A stretch of DNA of 64,000 bases from Chthonomonadales bacterium. Lineage in GTDB: Bacteria > Armatimonadota > Chthonomonadetes > Chthonomonadales > CAJBBX01. A program made the position numbers and the translations under genes. The notes below the pieces were generated by a model. That model did no database searches. It saw only the letters and a list, made by a program, of their open reading frames with translations, and had not been told where the DNA came from. Where the stretch lies: the NCBI GenBank assembly GCA_027459625.1, contig DAIDHP010000019.1, forward strand, positions 1 through 64,000. Direction: 5' to 3'. This document shows, piece by piece, positions 35,328 to 45,274 of the stretch (its first letter is position 1; each line of letters starts with the position of its first letter).

Positions 35328-37619
35328 TTAACCTTCATCCTGTTGATTCATTATGAAGGAGCAATCAGGATTGGTGCATTTCACCACGATATCGGATTTG
35401 CCACGTTGTTTTCCTTCCCCCAACACCCATCCGCACTCCGGACAGATTTGCGGGATCGGTTTTAGAGATGTGGCAAAGTCGCATTTGGGATAGTTCGAGC
35501 ACCCATAAAATATCGTGCCTCTCCGGCTGTGTTTTTCCAGTATGTGACCGCCGTCCTTGGGGCATTTCACCCCCTCCACCACAACCTGCGCCGGGCGTTG
35601 CTCCGCCTCTTCCCCCTGAATCTTCACAATGGTGCGGCATTTAGGATAACCGGAGCAACCGAGAAATTTGCCGAATCTTCCCATTCTTTCCACCAAGGGC
35701 TTGCCGCACTTCGGACATTTCTGATCCGTAACCTTTGGCTCCTCCTTTTGCGGAGCCTCCCTTGGAGTGCCGTCCAGGTTGAGGATTGTCTTGCATCTCG
35801 GATAGCCCGAACATCCGAGGAATTTGCCCATTCGGCTTTCCCTGATCGCCATCGGTTTGCCGCAGTTGGGGCATGGGGTGTCCGTGAGCACCGATTCCGG
35901 TTTCACACGTTCCATTTTTTCATGAGCTTCAGAGAGCGTCTCATTGAACGGGAAGTAGAAATCCTTCAGCAACTGCACCTTCTCGCGATTTCCCTCTTCG
36001 ATATCGTCGAGTTTCGTTTCCATCTCCGCCGTGAACCCCACGTCAAGGATATTCGGAAAGTGTTTGACTAACAGGTCATTTACCGTGAAACCCAATTCCG
36101 TAGGGATGAAACGCTTTTGATCCAGCACAACATATTCTCTCTCCACGATTGTGGAAATGATCGATGCATAAGTGCTTGGGCGACCGATTCCCTTCTCCTC
36201 CAAGGCTTTCACTATGGTGGCTTCAGTGTAGCGCGGCGAGGGTTCCGTAAAGTGTTGCTTGGGTTCCAAGTTGAGCAAATCCAAAATCTGATCTATTATC
36301 AATTCCGGCAACGGAGTGCGCTCCTCATCCGCCATCTCCTCCGTATCCTTGCCTTCCGTATAGACCGCCATAAATCCGGTAAACCGCAGAACAGAGCCCG
36401 TGGCGCGAAATAGATACTCTCCGCATACAATATCGGCCGTGGTTACGTCAAATATGGCGGGCGTCATTTGGCTCGCCAAGAACCGTTGCCAGATAAGGCG
36501 GTACATTTTCAGTTGATCCGCGTTCAGAAAATCGGCTAGCATATCCGGCGTGCGATAGATGGATGTGGGGCGAATCGCCTCGTGTGCATCCTGCGCCTGG
36601 CTCCTGGCTTTATAAATCGGCGGGGTGGCGGGACGATAGGGTTCACCGTATTGATCCGTAATGAAAGTGCGCGTCTCCTCCTGCGCCTCTTTCGCCACAC
36701 GAGTGGAGTCGGTGCGCATGTAGGTGATCAAGCCCACGGCTCCCTGAGAGCCCAAATCCACGCCTTCATAGAGTTGCTGGGCGATGGACATGGTGCGGCG
36801 GTTCCCAAACCCGAGCTTCCTCGAGGCTTCCTGTTGAAGTGTGCTGGTTATAAAAGGAGGGGAGGGGTTTCGCTTTCGTTCCTGTTTCTTTACCGATTTG
36901 ACCGCCCAAGGGACATTTCGTAACTCTGTCAGAAGAGCTTGCGCCTCGGCTTCGTTATTGATGGCCTGTTTTTTACCGTTCTTGCCCACAAACTTCGCGT
37001 CGAAGGCGAATTTGGGGATTGGCGGTTGGGGTGTGAGAGTGGCGGTTAGGCTCCAATACTCCTCCGGGATGAAAGCCTGTATCTCGCGCTCGCGATCGCA
37101 TATCAACCTAACGGCGACGGACTGCACCCTCCCCGCTGATAGATTTTTGCGCACCTTTTTCCAGAGAAGCGGCGAGAGGCGATAACCCACAAGGCGATCC
37201 AAAATCCTTCGCGCCTCCTGGGCGTTAACCCGTTTCATGTCGATTTCACGCGGATGTTGGATGGCATTCTCGACTGCGGAACGCGTTATTTCGTTAAATT
37301 CGATACGTTTGGCGTTCTTTATCTGGAGGGCTTGCGCCAAATGCCAGGATATCGCCTCGCCCTCGCGATCGGGGTCGGAGGCGAGCAATACTGAGTCCGC
37401 TTTCTTCGCAGCCTCCGCTATCTTTTTGATAACATCCTTGCGATCGGATATACGCACGTATTTCGGCGTGAAATCGTTCTCGATATCCACGCCGAGTTCC
37501 TTTTGGGGCAAATCCCTTACGTGTCCCATTGACGCCTCAACCATGTAGTCCTTGCCTAGAAAGTTCTTCAGGGTTTTGGTCTTGGCTGGTGATTCAACTA
37601 TTATTAATGTCTTTCCCAT
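35328..37619 (-). CDS. topA: DNA topoisomerase I (type IA)
   Basis: Relaxes negative supercoils by single-strand passage. The 763-residue protein starts with the Toprim domain (TLIIVESPAKTKTLKNFLG, and LLASDPDREGEAISWHL with the DxDxE acids). The active tyrosine is in GLITYMRTDSTR. After the gate domains there are three C4 zinc ribbons (CPNCGKPMAIRES..., CPKCGKPLVERM..., CPKDGGH...) and a last CPECG...CTNPDC ribbon. Length and layout are normal. A consensus TTGACA promoter lies just upstream. Confidence 0.97.
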   Translation of the reverse strand: MGKTLIIVESPAKTKTLKNFLGKDYMVEASMGHVRDLPQKELGVDIENDFTPKYVRISDRKDVIKKIAEAAKKADSVLLASDPDREGEAISWHLAQALQIKNAKRIEFNEITRSAVENAIQHPREIDMKRVNAQEARRILDRLVGYRLSPLLWKKVRKNLSAGRVQSVAVRLICDREREIQAFIPEEYWSLTATLTPQPPIPKFAFDAKFVGKNGKKQAINNEAEAQALLTELRNVPWAVKSVKKQERKRNPSPPFITSTLQQEASRKLGFGNRRTMSIAQQLYEGVDLGSQGAVGLITYMRTDSTRVAKEAQEETRTFITDQYGEPYRPATPPIYKARSQAQDAHEAIRPTSIYRTPDMLADFLNADQLKMYRLIWQRFLASQMTPAIFDVTTADIVCGEYLFRATGSVLRFTGFMAVYTEGKDTEEMADEERTPLPELIIDQILDLLNLEPKQHFTEPSPRYTEATIVKALEEKGIGRPSTYASIISTIVEREYVVLDQKRFIPTELGFTVNDLLVKHFPNILDVGFTAEMETKLDDIEEGNREKVQLLKDFYFPFNETLSEAHEKMERVKPESVLTDTPCPNCGKPMAIRESRMGKFLGCSGYPRCKTILNLDGTPREAPQKEEPKVTDQKCPKCGKPLVERMGRFGKFLGCSGYPKCRTIVKIQGEEAEQRPAQVVVEGVKCPKDGGHILEKHSRRGTIFYGCSNYPKCDFATSLKPIPQICPECGWVLGEGKQRGKSDIVVKCTNPDCSFIMNQQDEG

Positions 37620-37655
37620 ACATTCTTCCGTTCCCTATTTGGGTTAAGCCGTGAT

Positions 37656-37684
37656 GTGATACCTATGGCGTTAGGTTCTGTCAA
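37656..37684 (-). promoter_or_regulatory. Sigma-70-type promoter of topA
   Basis: On the minus strand TTGACA (37684-37679), a 17-bp spacer and TATCAC (37661-37656), 37 bp before the topA start. Confidence 0.5.
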
Positions 37685-37787
37685 GCGGATCATCCCTCAT
37701 TATCGCACAATCGTGTGATTTGCTCATGACGAGTGTTTATATGATATCGATACAAGCGGCTTATAGTTCCATTACATGCTTATAACG

Positions 37788-40700
37788 TTAGCGCAGCATG
37801 TTCACTGCGGTGGTTAACTGGCTATCATCAACAACCGATGTCTCCTGAACGGGATTTTTGACAATCGTGTCGGGGATTATCGGATGACCATCCATGGCTT
37901 GTCCATGCGCATCGCGCCAATCGCTCTCCGGTACGCGAAACAGGCTGCCATCCATCAATTGCACATTTTTCGCCCCAGCCACCATACCCGCCGTATCGGT
38001 TCCCACGAGTTTCGCAAGATGATCATATTGCAAAGCCTGCGCGAACACCTCCGCGTCCCCGGCCGTGTTGCCGTTAACCAAAGCGACTATGGGACGGTTC
38101 CATGATTGCAAGGGATACCCCGATGGCGCGGCATCTCTGGACACCACTGTTGCGAGAGGCTTACGGTACAAGATATCTAAAAATTGATCGGAGAGATTGC
38201 CGCCGGGGTTGTCACGCAAATCCAAAATCAACCCCTTTTTGGTTTGATCCTCTCCAAACAATGCACGTTTGAATTCTTCCAAAGCGTTCGCATTCATCAT
38301 ACGTACATGAATATAGGCAATAGTTCCCCCTGATAGATCCCTCACCCGCGACTTATTCTCCTCGTCGGCGTTGAAATCCCTCAACGTATTTGTTAAAGTC
38401 GAAGGCCATGGTTTCATTTTCACGGTTCTGGCGGATGTTTTATCCGGAGTCGGACTGACCAAAAGTTCGGTCCACTTATTCGCCTTGCCGTAAAGAGCTT
38501 CGTAAAAAGACTCGCTGCGCTGAACATCCTTGCCGTCCACAGCCAGCAGATACTCTCCCTTCATCACCTGCGCACCTGGCTGATCCGAGGGACCATGCTT
38601 CAGCACGTCATCCACTTTCAATCCGGGACCGGTGTAATTTTGGTCAAAATCCAATCCGAGAGAAGCTGTATTGCTCGCCTCGATAAGCGATCCCGGTGAA
38701 ATAATTCCAGTATTGGATACGTTCAATTTTCCAAGCAGGGATTCGACGATCATGTCGAAATCCTCGTCCGTTTGCGCTTCGGTGATTTCAGACTTATATT
38801 CCGTGAATAGTCCGTTTAATTGCTCATCTGAGAGATTACGAAGGTAGAAACGCGTCCGAATGTAACGGCATATCTCCTCATAATCCATTTTATATCGATC
38901 GGATCGGCTAACATGCATTACTCCGGACAACGAGATTTGCTGCAAGCCTTTTTGAGTACGCGTAATCTTCAGCAATGAGCCGTCGGATGCGAGAAAGTAG
39001 AACGTCGTTCCGTCCTTGCTGAAACATACTTTCGGCGTGACGTTGGAAGAAAATGCCATGCCGGCTTCGTGGCCTGTCGCCATGTCAAACATGATGAAGG
39101 AGGATTGATTCCCGTTTGACACCGTTATGAGCGCGTTCCGGGCGTCCGGCGAGAGGGATAAGCCTATGATGTCCTCTGCAGTTTTGAACATGGGGTGGGC
39201 GCGGTTCCATATTTCATCGAAATTGATTTGCACCGTGGATGGTGGGGGTGGCGTTCCCTTTCCGATATAGACGGGAACCTTCTCTTCGATTGATGGCATC
39301 AAGGGAATGAGGTATACGCCATCATCCCCGCCACGGTCGGAAACAAAAACGATATTTTTACCGTCCGCTGTCCAATCCGCCATGCCATTATATCCGGGAT
39401 AACGGGTGATATTGACCGATACGCCTCCAATGCCGCGAACCACCCAAAGGTTCGTGGAGCCGTATTCGTCTTTTTCGGAGTAAAGAATCCAACGAGAATC
39501 TGGCGACCATTTATAAGATTCAATGTTCACTCCATCCGCAATTCGATATGTCCCTCCAAAAGGGGTCGCGGAGATATTCCTAGCGTACAATCCCGGTTTG
39601 TCGCCTCCAACCTCGACCCAGGAGACGTACTTGCCGTCCGGTGAGAACTCCACGAGAGCGTCGTCCGTTTTTGGCTGAAGGTCGACAACTTGCACAACCT
39701 TGGTGGAAGTATTCTGCAGTCGCACCCCAAGTCCACCGTCTTGTTCCAGATACGCCACGCTCTTACCATCGGGAGACCATACCGGCTCATAATGCGGATG
39801 AAGCCCCGTGGAAAGATCTTTTGCGTCGCCACCAGTCGCAGTGCAACTCCATATCTGATCATAGGCTCCGAACACCACGGATTTATCGTCCGGGGCTAGG
39901 TCAAACGAAGTAAGATGATTGTGAAAAACCTGTCTGGGATCGGCCAAATCCATGGAATCCGATACGGTGTTCACTGCAATCTCCGCAGGTTTTTCCGCGC
40001 CGATATCAAAGGAGAAGATATGGAACCCTGAGATGTAAGCGATCACCGGTGATTTGCGCGCTATTGCGGCGAACCTCATCCCGTATTCGTGAAAATGGGT
40101 GATGCGTTCGGGAGGCGATGCCTTCCCCGAATTCAGTGTTTTATTGTCAATTGGTACGGACCATATGTTTGCGCTGCCTTGTTGGTAGGAAATGTAATAA
40201 AGCGTTTTGCCGTCAGGCGAGAACATCGGCCAAGCGTTAAGACCGTCGGTATCGCTTACCCTGATCGGCGTTCCGCCTGTTGCGGGTATGAGATAGATTG
40301 TGTCATGTTTGCCGCCTTGATACTGTGGACGCCACCAGGGTTGTTCCCCAACCGCCATCGCAATCCATTTGCCATCCGGAGACCATGCTGCGTTTTGAAC
40401 GGAATCCAAACCATGAAAGATCCGCTTCTCTCTGCCGGATACCACATTTAACTCGTAGAGATCCGCGTTGGATCCTTGGCGATTGGATGTGAACAGAAGA
40501 TGGGATCCGTCCGGTGACCAGTCCTGCAAGTAATTCGGGGCGTCGTTAAAGGTTAATCTTTTCGCTTCGCCCCCTTCCGCAGGGATAATGTAGATGGCGA
40601 GATGACCGGAGCGAGTGGTGGAGAAGGCGATCCAATTTCCATCGGGGGACCATTTCGGCAATGCGTCGAATGCATCATTCACGGTTAAACGCATCGCTTT

Positions 40701-40850
40701 TCCCCCATGTATGGGGGCAACCCAAAGATTCCCTTTCGCTTCGAAGCATACTTTGCTTCCGTCCGGCGAGAGGGTGGGGTAGTTCATGGCTTTAGCGCTT
40801 AACCGAACAATGAAAAACAAGGAAAACATACATAAGCCCGTCTTAATCAT
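37788..40850 (-). CDS. Tricorn-protease-like protein (beta-propellers, PDZ, S41 domain)
   Basis: A 1020-residue exported protein. The ATG at 40850 with CGGAG upstream gives a signal peptide (about 1-20). Two TolB/WD-like beta-propellers follow (about 20-690), with repeated 'LSPDGSKV', 'WSPDGNWIAF', 'WSPDGKSVAYL' blades. A helical linker, a PDZ domain (about 750-830) and an S41 peptidase-like domain (to about 1000) follow. The layout is that of Tricorn-like periplasmic peptidases. In the expected nucleophile motif the sequence is NGNTAGDAEVF, where the catalytic Ser is replaced by Gly931. The protein may be a pseudo-enzyme that binds peptides or polymers. Confidence 0.8.
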   Translation of the reverse strand: MIKTGLCMFSLFFIVRLSAKAMNYPTLSPDGSKVCFEAKGNLWVAPIHGGKAMRLTVNDAFDALPKWSPDGNWIAFSTTRSGHLAIYIIPAEGGEAKRLTFNDAPNYLQDWSPDGSHLLFTSNRQGSNADLYELNVVSGREKRIFHGLDSVQNAAWSPDGKWIAMAVGEQPWWRPQYQGGKHDTIYLIPATGGTPIRVSDTDGLNAWPMFSPDGKTLYYISYQQGSANIWSVPIDNKTLNSGKASPPERITHFHEYGMRFAAIARKSPVIAYISGFHIFSFDIGAEKPAEIAVNTVSDSMDLADPRQVFHNHLTSFDLAPDDKSVVFGAYDQIWSCTATGGDAKDLSTGLHPHYEPVWSPDGKSVAYLEQDGGLGVRLQNTSTKVVQVVDLQPKTDDALVEFSPDGKYVSWVEVGGDKPGLYARNISATPFGGTYRIADGVNIESYKWSPDSRWILYSEKDEYGSTNLWVVRGIGGVSVNITRYPGYNGMADWTADGKNIVFVSDRGGDDGVYLIPLMPSIEEKVPVYIGKGTPPPPSTVQINFDEIWNRAHPMFKTAEDIIGLSLSPDARNALITVSNGNQSSFIMFDMATGHEAGMAFSSNVTPKVCFSKDGTTFYFLASDGSLLKITRTQKGLQQISLSGVMHVSRSDRYKMDYEEICRYIRTRFYLRNLSDEQLNGLFTEYKSEITEAQTDEDFDMIVESLLGKLNVSNTGIISPGSLIEASNTASLGLDFDQNYTGPGLKVDDVLKHGPSDQPGAQVMKGEYLLAVDGKDVQRSESFYEALYGKANKWTELLVSPTPDKTSARTVKMKPWPSTLTNTLRDFNADEENKSRVRDLSGGTIAYIHVRMMNANALEEFKRALFGEDQTKKGLILDLRDNPGGNLSDQFLDILYRKPLATVVSRDAAPSGYPLQSWNRPIVALVNGNTAGDAEVFAQALQYDHLAKLVGTDTAGMVAGAKNVQLMDGSLFRVPESDWRDAHGQAMDGHPIIPDTIVKNPVQETSVVDDSQLTTAVNMLR

Positions 40851-41043
40851 TACAATCTCCGATGGCTGAAGGAATAGGACAGCAACAACGACAATGCAAT
40901 CATTATGAACAATAATTGCATTAGAGTAAATTAATTTCGCATGTATGACAGACAACATAACGACAGGACGATCCGCATCGCCCCGTCGTTATGGATATAA
41001 ACGCCATCAGCAAAGGGTTGATGGTAGTTCCGACTGCTCCGCG

Positions 41044-42393
41044 TCATTCGTCATGTTTATGAAAAACGCCTGCGGCGTACCATCCGGCAATACCCGCCAA
41101 AATAAGCGCCTGAGGAGCATATTCGGCAATCCCACCTTGCCAAGGAAGCATGAACTCCAAGGATCTGTGAAGGAAAACATCCAAATTCAGTCTGATTATG
41201 AGATACGTAAGTAAGACCCCTATTATTGCAGGATTGACACTCTGCTTGATCATTCCGATGACGCTGTAAATAATTCCTCCCGCCAGTGGCCCCATGATTA
41301 GAAAGAGGCCAAGCCCCAGCGCGATATCCTCGGAGTCATCCTCTCCGAAAGGTGCGACACCGATAAGGGGCATCAGAATGCATGATGCGAAATTGGCGGC
41401 TCCCATTACAAATAGGTAGGTGGATGGTAATTGTCGCAGAACAAGCAAGGACAGAATGACGATAACCACCAAACATCCAAGATATTGGATGCTCCTTGTG
41501 AGCAAATACTTACGATAGAGAACGGTCTCCTCTTGAAGGATGAACGCTCTTGAATTTGACTCCTTGCTCGGCTGGGTCGGCGCGGACGGAGCGGAGGACT
41601 TTGTCTCCGCGGAAGCGGGTGCGCTTTCTGGCTTCTCCCTTGGCGTGATCTCCGGAAGAGCGGTCAAATCCTTGTGACACCAACTGCAGATGTCCGGCGA
41701 GACGCTTTCCATGCCACACCAGCGGCAATACCATGTTTTGCCTGTGGTTTCGGTTTCAACAGGTTGCGCCGTCTCCGCTTTTGGCTCCACCGACGCCGGC
41801 TCCCCCGTTTTCTCAATCTCTTTGTTCAGTGGGGAGGGCTTGTACAGGATTTCCGGCTTTGGTTGGTCGACAGTCTCCATTTTGGAAACCAGCGGCGCCT
41901 CCCTTATCAGTGGCTCCTTCGGCTCCACTGGCGCCGATGCGCTGAATATGGGAGTGACAGGCTTCGGAACGATTATCGGCGGTGGAACCACCCCGCTTCT
42001 TCTGGGTGGCGGAGGCATTCCGGGCAACACTTTTTTGGGCGGTGTTTTGGCGCCGGAATCCGCATCTCCGCTTAACGAGCGAGGTATTGGTCTTTGATAC
42101 TCCTCGACATTCTCGGTTGAGGTGGATTGGACCTCTTCGGAGGAGGATGTGTCATCCGGTGAAACGAGAGGTCGTGCAGTTCTGCTTAAAAGACCCGATT
42201 CGCTTTGATTCGTAATGTCCTGTGAGGAGATCGCTGGAGTTTCTCCCTCTTCAGCGGTCTCAGTTTCCGCTATCTCCGTTGATGCCTGTTTTTGCTTTTC
42301 CACTTGCGCCACGCCGGCTGGTGTGAGGGCGGCGCCGCACCAACTGCATATTTCCTCCGTATCGCTTTCCATCCCGCACCATTTACAAAACAT
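41044..42393 (-). CDS. Membrane protein with two zinc ribbons, function unknown
   Basis: About 449 residues. The ATG at 42393 follows GGAGG, better than the GTG/ATG choice at 42420. Residues 1-25 form a short zinc ribbon (CKWCGMESDTEEICSWCG). A long Pro/Glu/Thr-rich linker follows, then a second near-identical ribbon at about 230 (CRWCGMESVSPDICSWCH). The last 150 residues have four hydrophobic helices. I do not recognise a family. The two ribbons share CxWCGMES...ICSWC, so the second arose by internal duplication or both are under the same constraint. Confidence 0.7.
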   Translation of the reverse strand: MFCKWCGMESDTEEICSWCGAALTPAGVAQVEKQKQASTEIAETETAEEGETPAISSQDITNQSESGLLSRTARPLVSPDDTSSSEEVQSTSTENVEEYQRPIPRSLSGDADSGAKTPPKKVLPGMPPPPRRSGVVPPPIIVPKPVTPIFSASAPVEPKEPLIREAPLVSKMETVDQPKPEILYKPSPLNKEIEKTGEPASVEPKAETAQPVETETTGKTWYCRWCGMESVSPDICSWCHKDLTALPEITPREKPESAPASAETKSSAPSAPTQPSKESNSRAFILQEETVLYRKYLLTRSIQYLGCLVVIVILSLLVLRQLPSTYLFVMGAANFASCILMPLIGVAPFGEDDSEDIALGLGLFLIMGPLAGGIIYSVIGMIKQSVNPAIIGVLLTYLIIRLNLDVFLHRSLEFMLPWQGGIAEYAPQALILAGIAGWYAAGVFHKHDE

Positions 42394-42636
42394 ACCCGTC
42401 CTCCATTCGCATCTGCGCACAAAGCATCTTTCGCACGACCATCATTTTTAAAAAGCGTATATTTGAATTGATTACAACCGACATCAAAGACATCACCAGT
42501 TTAGAGTCGCTTTTTCCATAGCCGTTAATTGCAATATTCGCAGCAGGAGCGTCCATCCAGCATGTGAAAATTACATGAATTTTGCCTTCACCTAGTCTGA
42601 TAAGTTCCGAATGGCGTCGTATCCGTTTGGGATACT

Positions 42637-44484
42637 TTAACTCTTTCCGGATCCCCCCGGCAATACCACGGCCATGGCATACGAACGACGAACATCCTGC
42701 AATTTGACTTTCAAGGTCTGACCGACAAATCTTTTTCCATCGTTCAATTCCAAGAGAAAACCATCCGTCCATCCGATTACATCCGGCTCGGGACGCAGTG
42801 AAGATACGCTTACGACGCAATCCACAGTTTGTCCGCGTTTGTATCCCTGATATTTTTTGATGAATTCCGCGATATCCCCGCCTATTATCTCATATTTTTC
42901 GGGATGCAGAGATTTGTCCGCCCGAATGAAGATCGCCCTTTGCACCTCTCGCTCCATGCGATCCACAGTCTCCCCTTCCGATCCAACAAGCAGTTCAGCA
43001 ATGCAGGGATGACAGAGGATGAGATAAGCTTCGCGACTCTTGCGTTCCGTTCTAACCGTTCGATGTAATTCGCGCTCCAGCAAAATACTTATAGTCTCCG
43101 GCGTAGGCAGCTTGCCCTTTCCTCCGCAATAGGAGCATGGCTCGGTCATGAAGTCCACGAGAGTCTCCGCAGTTCGTTTGCGAGTCATTTCCACCAAACC
43201 CAAAGGGCTGATATTGGATATTTTGGTGCGGGAGCGATCTCGCTTTAGAGCCGTTTCCAATGTGCGGATGATCTGTTGCTTGTCGCGGGAATTGTTCATG
43301 TCAATAAAGTCAATCACGATAATCCCGCCGATATCCCGCAGGCGCATTTGGCGCGCGATCTCATTGGCTGCGTCTATGTTCGTCCTCAGGATTGTCTCCG
43401 AAAGGCTTCCGCCGCTGACGAATTTTCCGGTGTTGACGTCTATTACCGTCAAGGCTTCCGTCTCATCAATAATAAGATAGCCTCCGGTGCGAAGCCACAC
43501 CTTTCTCTTAAGCGACTTTTCGATCTCCGTCTCGATATTATAGTGGTCGAAAATCGGTTCCTCGCCGGTGTAAAGCTGAATGCGCCCCTTAAGCCTTGGT
43601 GACACCATATCCAGCAATTCGTTCGCCTTCTCATACTCCACTGGATCGTCTATGATTAACCGCTGAATGTCGGAACCGAAAACATCCCGAATGGTTTTAT
43701 ACACCAGGGTCAGGTCCTGATGGATAAGGGCTGGGGCGGCGCTTTTATGGAACTGGTTTTGGATCTGCCGCCAAAGTTTCAATAAAAAGTCTTTGTCAGA
43801 TCTTAGCTCCTGTTCGGTCTTGTCCTCAGCCTCCGTGCGAATGATGATTCCGAACCCCGGCTCCTTTAAAGCGACTCCGATCTTTTTCAGTCGGTCGCGT
43901 TCCTTGCCATCCTCGATTTTACGAGATATCCCGATGTTATCGGCTTCAGGCATTAGCACGAGGTATCTTCCAGGCAGGGAGATACGCGTGGATACCCGCG
44001 CTCCTTTGGTGCCACGAGGGCCCTTGATCACCTGTACCAGAATCTCCTGGCCAACCTTGAGCACCTCGGTGATATTTTGCTGGCGAAGATATGATCTTCT
44101 CGTGGAGATTCTTTTTTTATGTGCGGGGGCGGAAGTTTCGACCTCCTCCGCATCCTCTATTTCCTCGCCGATCTCTACTGTGAAATCGTCCGAATCCTCC
44201 TCCGTAGCGTTCACGGATTCGTTTCCGTTAGATTTCTGCGTTTCACCTTCAACCGTGGGGACCACATCCCCGACATATAGAAATGCGTTTCGTTCCAATC
44301 CGATATCAACGAATGAGGCGTCCATGCCGGGCAGAACGTTTTCCACCCTCGCCTTGTACAAGTTGCCAACGACGCGTTCCTCGCGTTCCACATGCAACTC
44401 AACAAGCTTGCCATCTTCGGTGACGGCGATTCGCGTTTCTCTTTCGCCTACGTTGACCACAATTTCCTTAGCCAACGATTTCAC
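42637..44484 (-). CDS. rng: Ribonuclease E/G family endoribonuclease
   Basis: A single-strand-specific endonuclease for rRNA maturation and mRNA decay. In the 615-residue protein an N-terminal S1 domain (NLYKARVENVLPGMDASFVDIGLERNAFL) is split by an acidic insert of about 55 residues (NATEEDSDDFTVEIGEEIED). The catalytic part has VIDVNTGKF and VIDFIDMNNSRD, with the metal-binding acids, and the zinc-link CSYCGGKG. After LHPEKYEIIGG a C-terminal 70-residue tail (YKRGQTVDCVVSVSSLRP) looks like a TRAM-type RNA-binding domain. There is an AAGGAGG ribosome site. The neighbour upstream is a DUF2344 protein, a common pair. Confidence 0.93.
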   Translation of the reverse strand: MKSLAKEIVVNVGERETRIAVTEDGKLVELHVEREERVVGNLYKARVENVLPGMDASFVDIGLERNAFLYVGDVVPTVEGETQKSNGNESVNATEEDSDDFTVEIGEEIEDAEEVETSAPAHKKRISTRRSYLRQQNITEVLKVGQEILVQVIKGPRGTKGARVSTRISLPGRYLVLMPEADNIGISRKIEDGKERDRLKKIGVALKEPGFGIIIRTEAEDKTEQELRSDKDFLLKLWRQIQNQFHKSAAPALIHQDLTLVYKTIRDVFGSDIQRLIIDDPVEYEKANELLDMVSPRLKGRIQLYTGEEPIFDHYNIETEIEKSLKRKVWLRTGGYLIIDETEALTVIDVNTGKFVSGGSLSETILRTNIDAANEIARQMRLRDIGGIIVIDFIDMNNSRDKQQIIRTLETALKRDRSRTKISNISPLGLVEMTRKRTAETLVDFMTEPCSYCGGKGKLPTPETISILLERELHRTVRTERKSREAYLILCHPCIAELLVGSEGETVDRMEREVQRAIFIRADKSLHPEKYEIIGGDIAEFIKKYQGYKRGQTVDCVVSVSSLRPEPDVIGWTDGFLLELNDGKRFVGQTLKVKLQDVRRSYAMAVVLPGGSGKS

Positions 44485-44617
44485 CTCCTTAAGTGGTAAT
44501 TGCGAAATCCCTTAATGCGTATCCTCACGGATGAGATTTACGCTTAAGTAAAGGCATTTTCACAAATACCGGAATATTTTGTTTATTTCTGTTATCGTCG
44601 GAATCATCCGACAAAAC

Positions 44618-45274
44618 CTATTCGCGCAATAATTCGATCCGGTGCGCTTTTATGTATGATATTCCCTTCAATAACTCGTTAAGAGTTTCCGCTATCTCCG
44701 AGGGCTTCGCGGAGGAATCACGTGTTAAATCCTGTTTTGTTTGAAGGATTAATCTGTCGTCGTTGACGTTTTCGATAAGAATGCTCTCCAAGCAGGGACG
44801 GATATTCTTGTGAAGCGTTTTGCCGTTTTTGATTCGAGTTACAATCAACTCGTCTGGCTGCATGATCGATATTATTGCGGATTCCACTTCCGAAATCGTT
44901 AACATTGTTTCCATTCGGCACCAAATACGCATGCGAGCATGGGTGAATCCCGATAGGTATTCTCCTGCGTTTCTCGATTGTATCGCCTCAACACTATGAA
45001 CTCTAAAACATGGGGGAAGAGTGGCGTTTAGTCGGTTCGCGATCTCATCCGAGGGCGTTTCCTCTGTCAATTCCAACACAGCTGCCTCGGCGCCCCCCGT
45101 GCTTCCCACACCGAGGGCGGAAGCAAATGCAAGCTTAATTCGAGGATTGAAGCCGTTCGTGAACGCAACCGGGAGTTGTGAACGGCGCAATGCGCGCTCA
45201 AATGTCCGCACCACATCCAAATGTCCTAGCCAGCGAGCAGATTCCCCTTTCTCAAATAAAAGTGCGTATCTCAT
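44618..45274 (-). CDS. TIGR03936 / DUF2344 radical-SAM-associated protein
   Basis: A 218-residue protein that starts YALLFEKGESARWLGHLDVVRTFERALRRSQLP and continues FTNGFNPRIKLAFASALGVG, the standard signature of this family. It is normally fused to, or encoded next to, a B12-binding radical SAM protein (TIGR03960) and lies beside rng, as here. The radical SAM gene itself is absent: 478 bp of non-coding DNA and then folC on the opposite strand follow. The biochemical role is not established; the conserved link to RNase E/G suggests RNA or ribosome metabolism. Confidence 0.9.
   Translation of the reverse strand: MRYALLFEKGESARWLGHLDVVRTFERALRRSQLPVAFTNGFNPRIKLAFASALGVGSTGGAEAAVLELTEETPSDEIANRLNATLPPCFRVHSVEAIQSRNAGEYLSGFTHARMRIWCRMETMLTISEVESAIISIMQPDELIVTRIKNGKTLHKNIRPCLESILIENVNDDRLILQTKQDLTRDSSAKPSEIAETLNELLKGISYIKAHRIELLRE

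Noticed and set aside
42383-42820. 145-codon minus-strand frame spanning the end of rng
   Set aside because: It overlaps rng in another frame and the zinc-ribbon gene start; composition is that of a shadow frame.
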